Shown here: positions 62,011-64,000 of the stretch, one piece after another
Position numbering within the stretch: position 1 is the stretch's first letter
Layout of the letters: every line of letters starts with the position of its first letter
Source: Castor canadensis
Taxonomy: Eukaryota; Chordata; Mammalia; Rodentia; Castoridae
Length of the DNA stretch: 64,000 bases
Assembly: GCF_047511655.1 (NCBI RefSeq)
Contig: NC_133389.1
Span: 157,495,973 to 157,559,972 of the forward strand
Reading direction: 5' to 3'
Notes under the pieces: generated by a model
What the model saw: the letters and a program-made list of their open reading frames with translations, nothing else
The model's database searches: none
What the model was told of the DNA's origin: nothing
Translations under genes and position numbers: made by a program

Positions 62011-64000
62011 CTTTTTGGAGAGAGGGGACGTTGGGGAGCGGCACTTGGACAGGTTTCCTTGTCAATTTGAAGTTCCCCTGCCCCCGTGGAGTCCCCTGTG
62101 CCACTTGGGAGGTGGCTTGTGCCGCGCTTCCCTCCGAGTGCTTTTGAGCTGGGTGTCACAGGCGCATCCGTCCCCAGGCTGGAAAAGAAAGTTCTGAGCT
62201 GCAGAAGCCATTCCAACCTTGGGGTCTCAAATACGCATACATCTCCCCAAATGCTGTGCCCTGTCATTTGAGGGTGCGATTCCTTTTCGGTATTTTCAGT
62301 CTTTCAAAGAGGAGACTTGATTTCCCTTTTGCTTGCAAGGTGCCCTGCAAAAATGAGAATGGAATGTGGTGCATGCTTTTAGGAATTTGGAGGTTTTTTT
62401 TTTTTTGCCCCATTTATAGGCTATTTATTCAGAAATTCAAGAAATATGAGAAATGCTAAGATGCTGTGTAAAGCAAGTTATTCCTGTGCATCTGATATGT
62501 GTAGTATGTTAAGTTATCCAAGTATTTTTTTCCCCAGTGCATCCTGTGTTGCAAAATTAGGATATTGACGGTGTCGGCAGTCACCCTATAAATTGCTCTC
62601 TTATTTCTGATTTATTTGGATCTCTTTCTGCCGTTTCAAAAGTCTCAGTCTGTCGTTATTCTTACAAAAAAAAAAAAACAAAAACCTTTTTTAGTTTCTT
62701 TCTCTTGGGATTGGGTTTGTGACAAAGATTGTTCAGGTTTAAGTCCCTTCTGAGAAGCAGAAGTGGCCTCCCCTTTTCTTTCTGGGAAAGGGAATATGGA
62801 TTATGTTGTGGTTTTTCTTTAGTATTTTCGTTGTGCATTGGTCAAAAATATAACAAAAAAAATCAATCTTAATGTAAGCCAATGTTACTAGTATTCAGCT
62901 GTCCTGCATTATTTAGGCAATCTTGGAGTATTAAAAAAAAAAACTGTTCTAGAAATGACTGGGTTGCTACTTAGATGTTCACCTAAAACTTACTTTCTAC
63001 ATTTTTTTTTCCTGCGTGCTATTCCTGCTTACCCTTCTGATTGGTTTTACTAAGATACCCCTCAGCCTTGAAATGGTGATATGCTAGAAGTCTTTGGCTA
63101 AGTAGGTTAATACTTCTAATTACTTGTCAGAAAAGAGTCCTGGTTTATATTATAAACAGCTGTTAAGCTGCCAAAAATGTGAATTGTGATGTAGTTTTTT
63201 GTTTTTTTGTTTTTTTTAGTGTATTAGTTGCTGTGTTTTCATGATAATTTTTTGGGCAGTACTGGGGATTATTTTCATGGTAATTTTTATCTTTGTATCT
63301 TCAAAGCCCAATGAAGTTTTGTGCCTAGATTCCCTTTAGAAGTAATTCTAAGGGCTGAGTGTGTTGCTCAGATGGTAGTGCCTAATAAGTGTGAGGCCCT
63401 GAGTTCAAATCCCGGTACTTCCAGGAAAAAAAAAAAGTCATTCTAAGATTCTTTGGGCAGATTTCTAACTCTGCTTCTGATGTTACTTTTGTGGTAGTAG
63501 CATATAGGCTGTGTTCCCAGACCTGAGAGTTATTGCTGTGACCTTATCTTTTCTCTCCAGTTCTCCTTCAAAACCAAACCAAACCAAACAAATTTTGAGC
63601 TTGATTAGTTCCATCTTACTTCCCAGCCCTTTATGCTGGAATATGAATTGTCACGACCTTTAGAAGATTGTCGAAGATGATATTAGACTTTTCTTCTGTT
63701 TCTTTCCTCCTTTCTTTCTTCTCACCCCCTTTCCTTCCTCTTCCTCTTTTTCTCTTTCTCTTCACATCCTTCCAATAAACATTTGTTGCTAAAATCCTAA
63801 AATCCTATTCAAGTAATTGTTTTTATTTCTGCTTTAACTTATCAATCAAATTATTAATCTGATCTTGAGTATTGAGAAAATGCAGATAGGCTAGAATTGG
63901 AAGTCTGTGAACAGCAACAAAATAATTTTGATCTAAAAAAGAATTTTGTGGAAAGACTTGGGGTCTAGTCACAGTTCTGCTACTGTTTCTGTGACCCCTA
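62010..64000 (+). other. presumed PIKFYVE intron 1 (unique sequence plus one SINE)
   Basis: AT-rich DNA follows the CpG island. I see no protein-coding exon, only an ID-like SINE near 63.4 kb, a short antisense fragment of the same family near 63.25 kb, and A- and T-runs. If the PIKFYVE assignment is right this is its first intron. Confidence 0.4.
63353..63435 (+). repeat. young ID-like SINE with target-site duplication
   Basis: GGCTGAGTGTGTTGCTCAGA to GAGTTCAAATCCCGGTAC plus an A-tail. The duplication AGT(A/C)ATTCTAAG lies at 63341-63352 and 63436-63447. Confidence 0.92.

Noticed and set aside
61454-62267. Two overlapping minus-strand frames of over 210 residues in the CpG island
   Set aside because: GC-rich DNA has few stop codons. 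The frames overlap each other in different phases and carry low-complexity Pro/Arg/Ser sequence. The region is better explained as a promoter and non-coding first exon.

Overview
This is a window of mammalian nuclear DNA, most likely from a rodent. The signs are spliced coding exons with consensus GT-AG junctions, two CpG islands, L1 LINEs, MaLR-type LTRs, B1-like SINEs and many tRNA-derived (ID-like) SINEs. The abundant ID-like unit (ends GTTCAAACCCCAGTACC then A-rich), its fusion to B1-like monomers, and rodent-like residues in the main protein suggest a castorimorph rodent such as beaver. The species is an inference from recalled repeat families, not a database match.

One protein-coding gene can be fully assembled: IDH1, cytosolic/peroxisomal NADP-dependent isocitrate dehydrogenase, on the minus strand. 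It has ten exons: a non-coding exon 1 in a CpG island near 52.55-52.65 kb, non-coding exon 2 (51548-51606), and coding exons 3-10 between 48876 and 34935. The coding exons total 1245 nt, which is exactly 414 codons plus stop, with matching phase at every junction. Active-site residues are present, including Arg132 (codon 46055-46057), and the protein ends in the peroxisomal signal AKL. The 3' UTR runs to an ATTAAA signal at 34135-34140.

Layout. 1-34 kb: intergenic DNA downstream of IDH1, dominated by nested retroelements. It holds MaLR/MLT1 LTR remnants, an old L1 3' end (15.4-16.3 kb), two younger 5'-truncated L1 insertions with target-site duplications (21.2-24.6 kb and 26.0-27.5 kb), a DYNLL1 processed pseudogene split by the second L1, and a 1.1-kb A/C-only satellite (30.0-31.1 kb). 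34.1-52.6 kb: IDH1, with a MaLR element antisense in intron 7 and SINEs in several introns. 52-53 kb: the IDH1 CpG-island promoter. 53-61.5 kb: intergenic, with an old L1 (56.0-58.9 kb) broken by several SINEs. 61.55-62.0 kb: a second CpG island. By position about 9 kb upstream of IDH1 and in divergent orientation it matches the promoter and non-coding first exon of PIKFYVE; 62-64 kb would then be PIKFYVE intron 1.

I found no previously undescribed biological system. The observations most worth checking are the composite B1-B1-ID SINE architecture, the DYNLL1-pseudogene/L1/ID junctions, the A/C satellite and the small retroposed insert inside an LTR. No CRISPR arrays, operons or other prokaryotic features are present.
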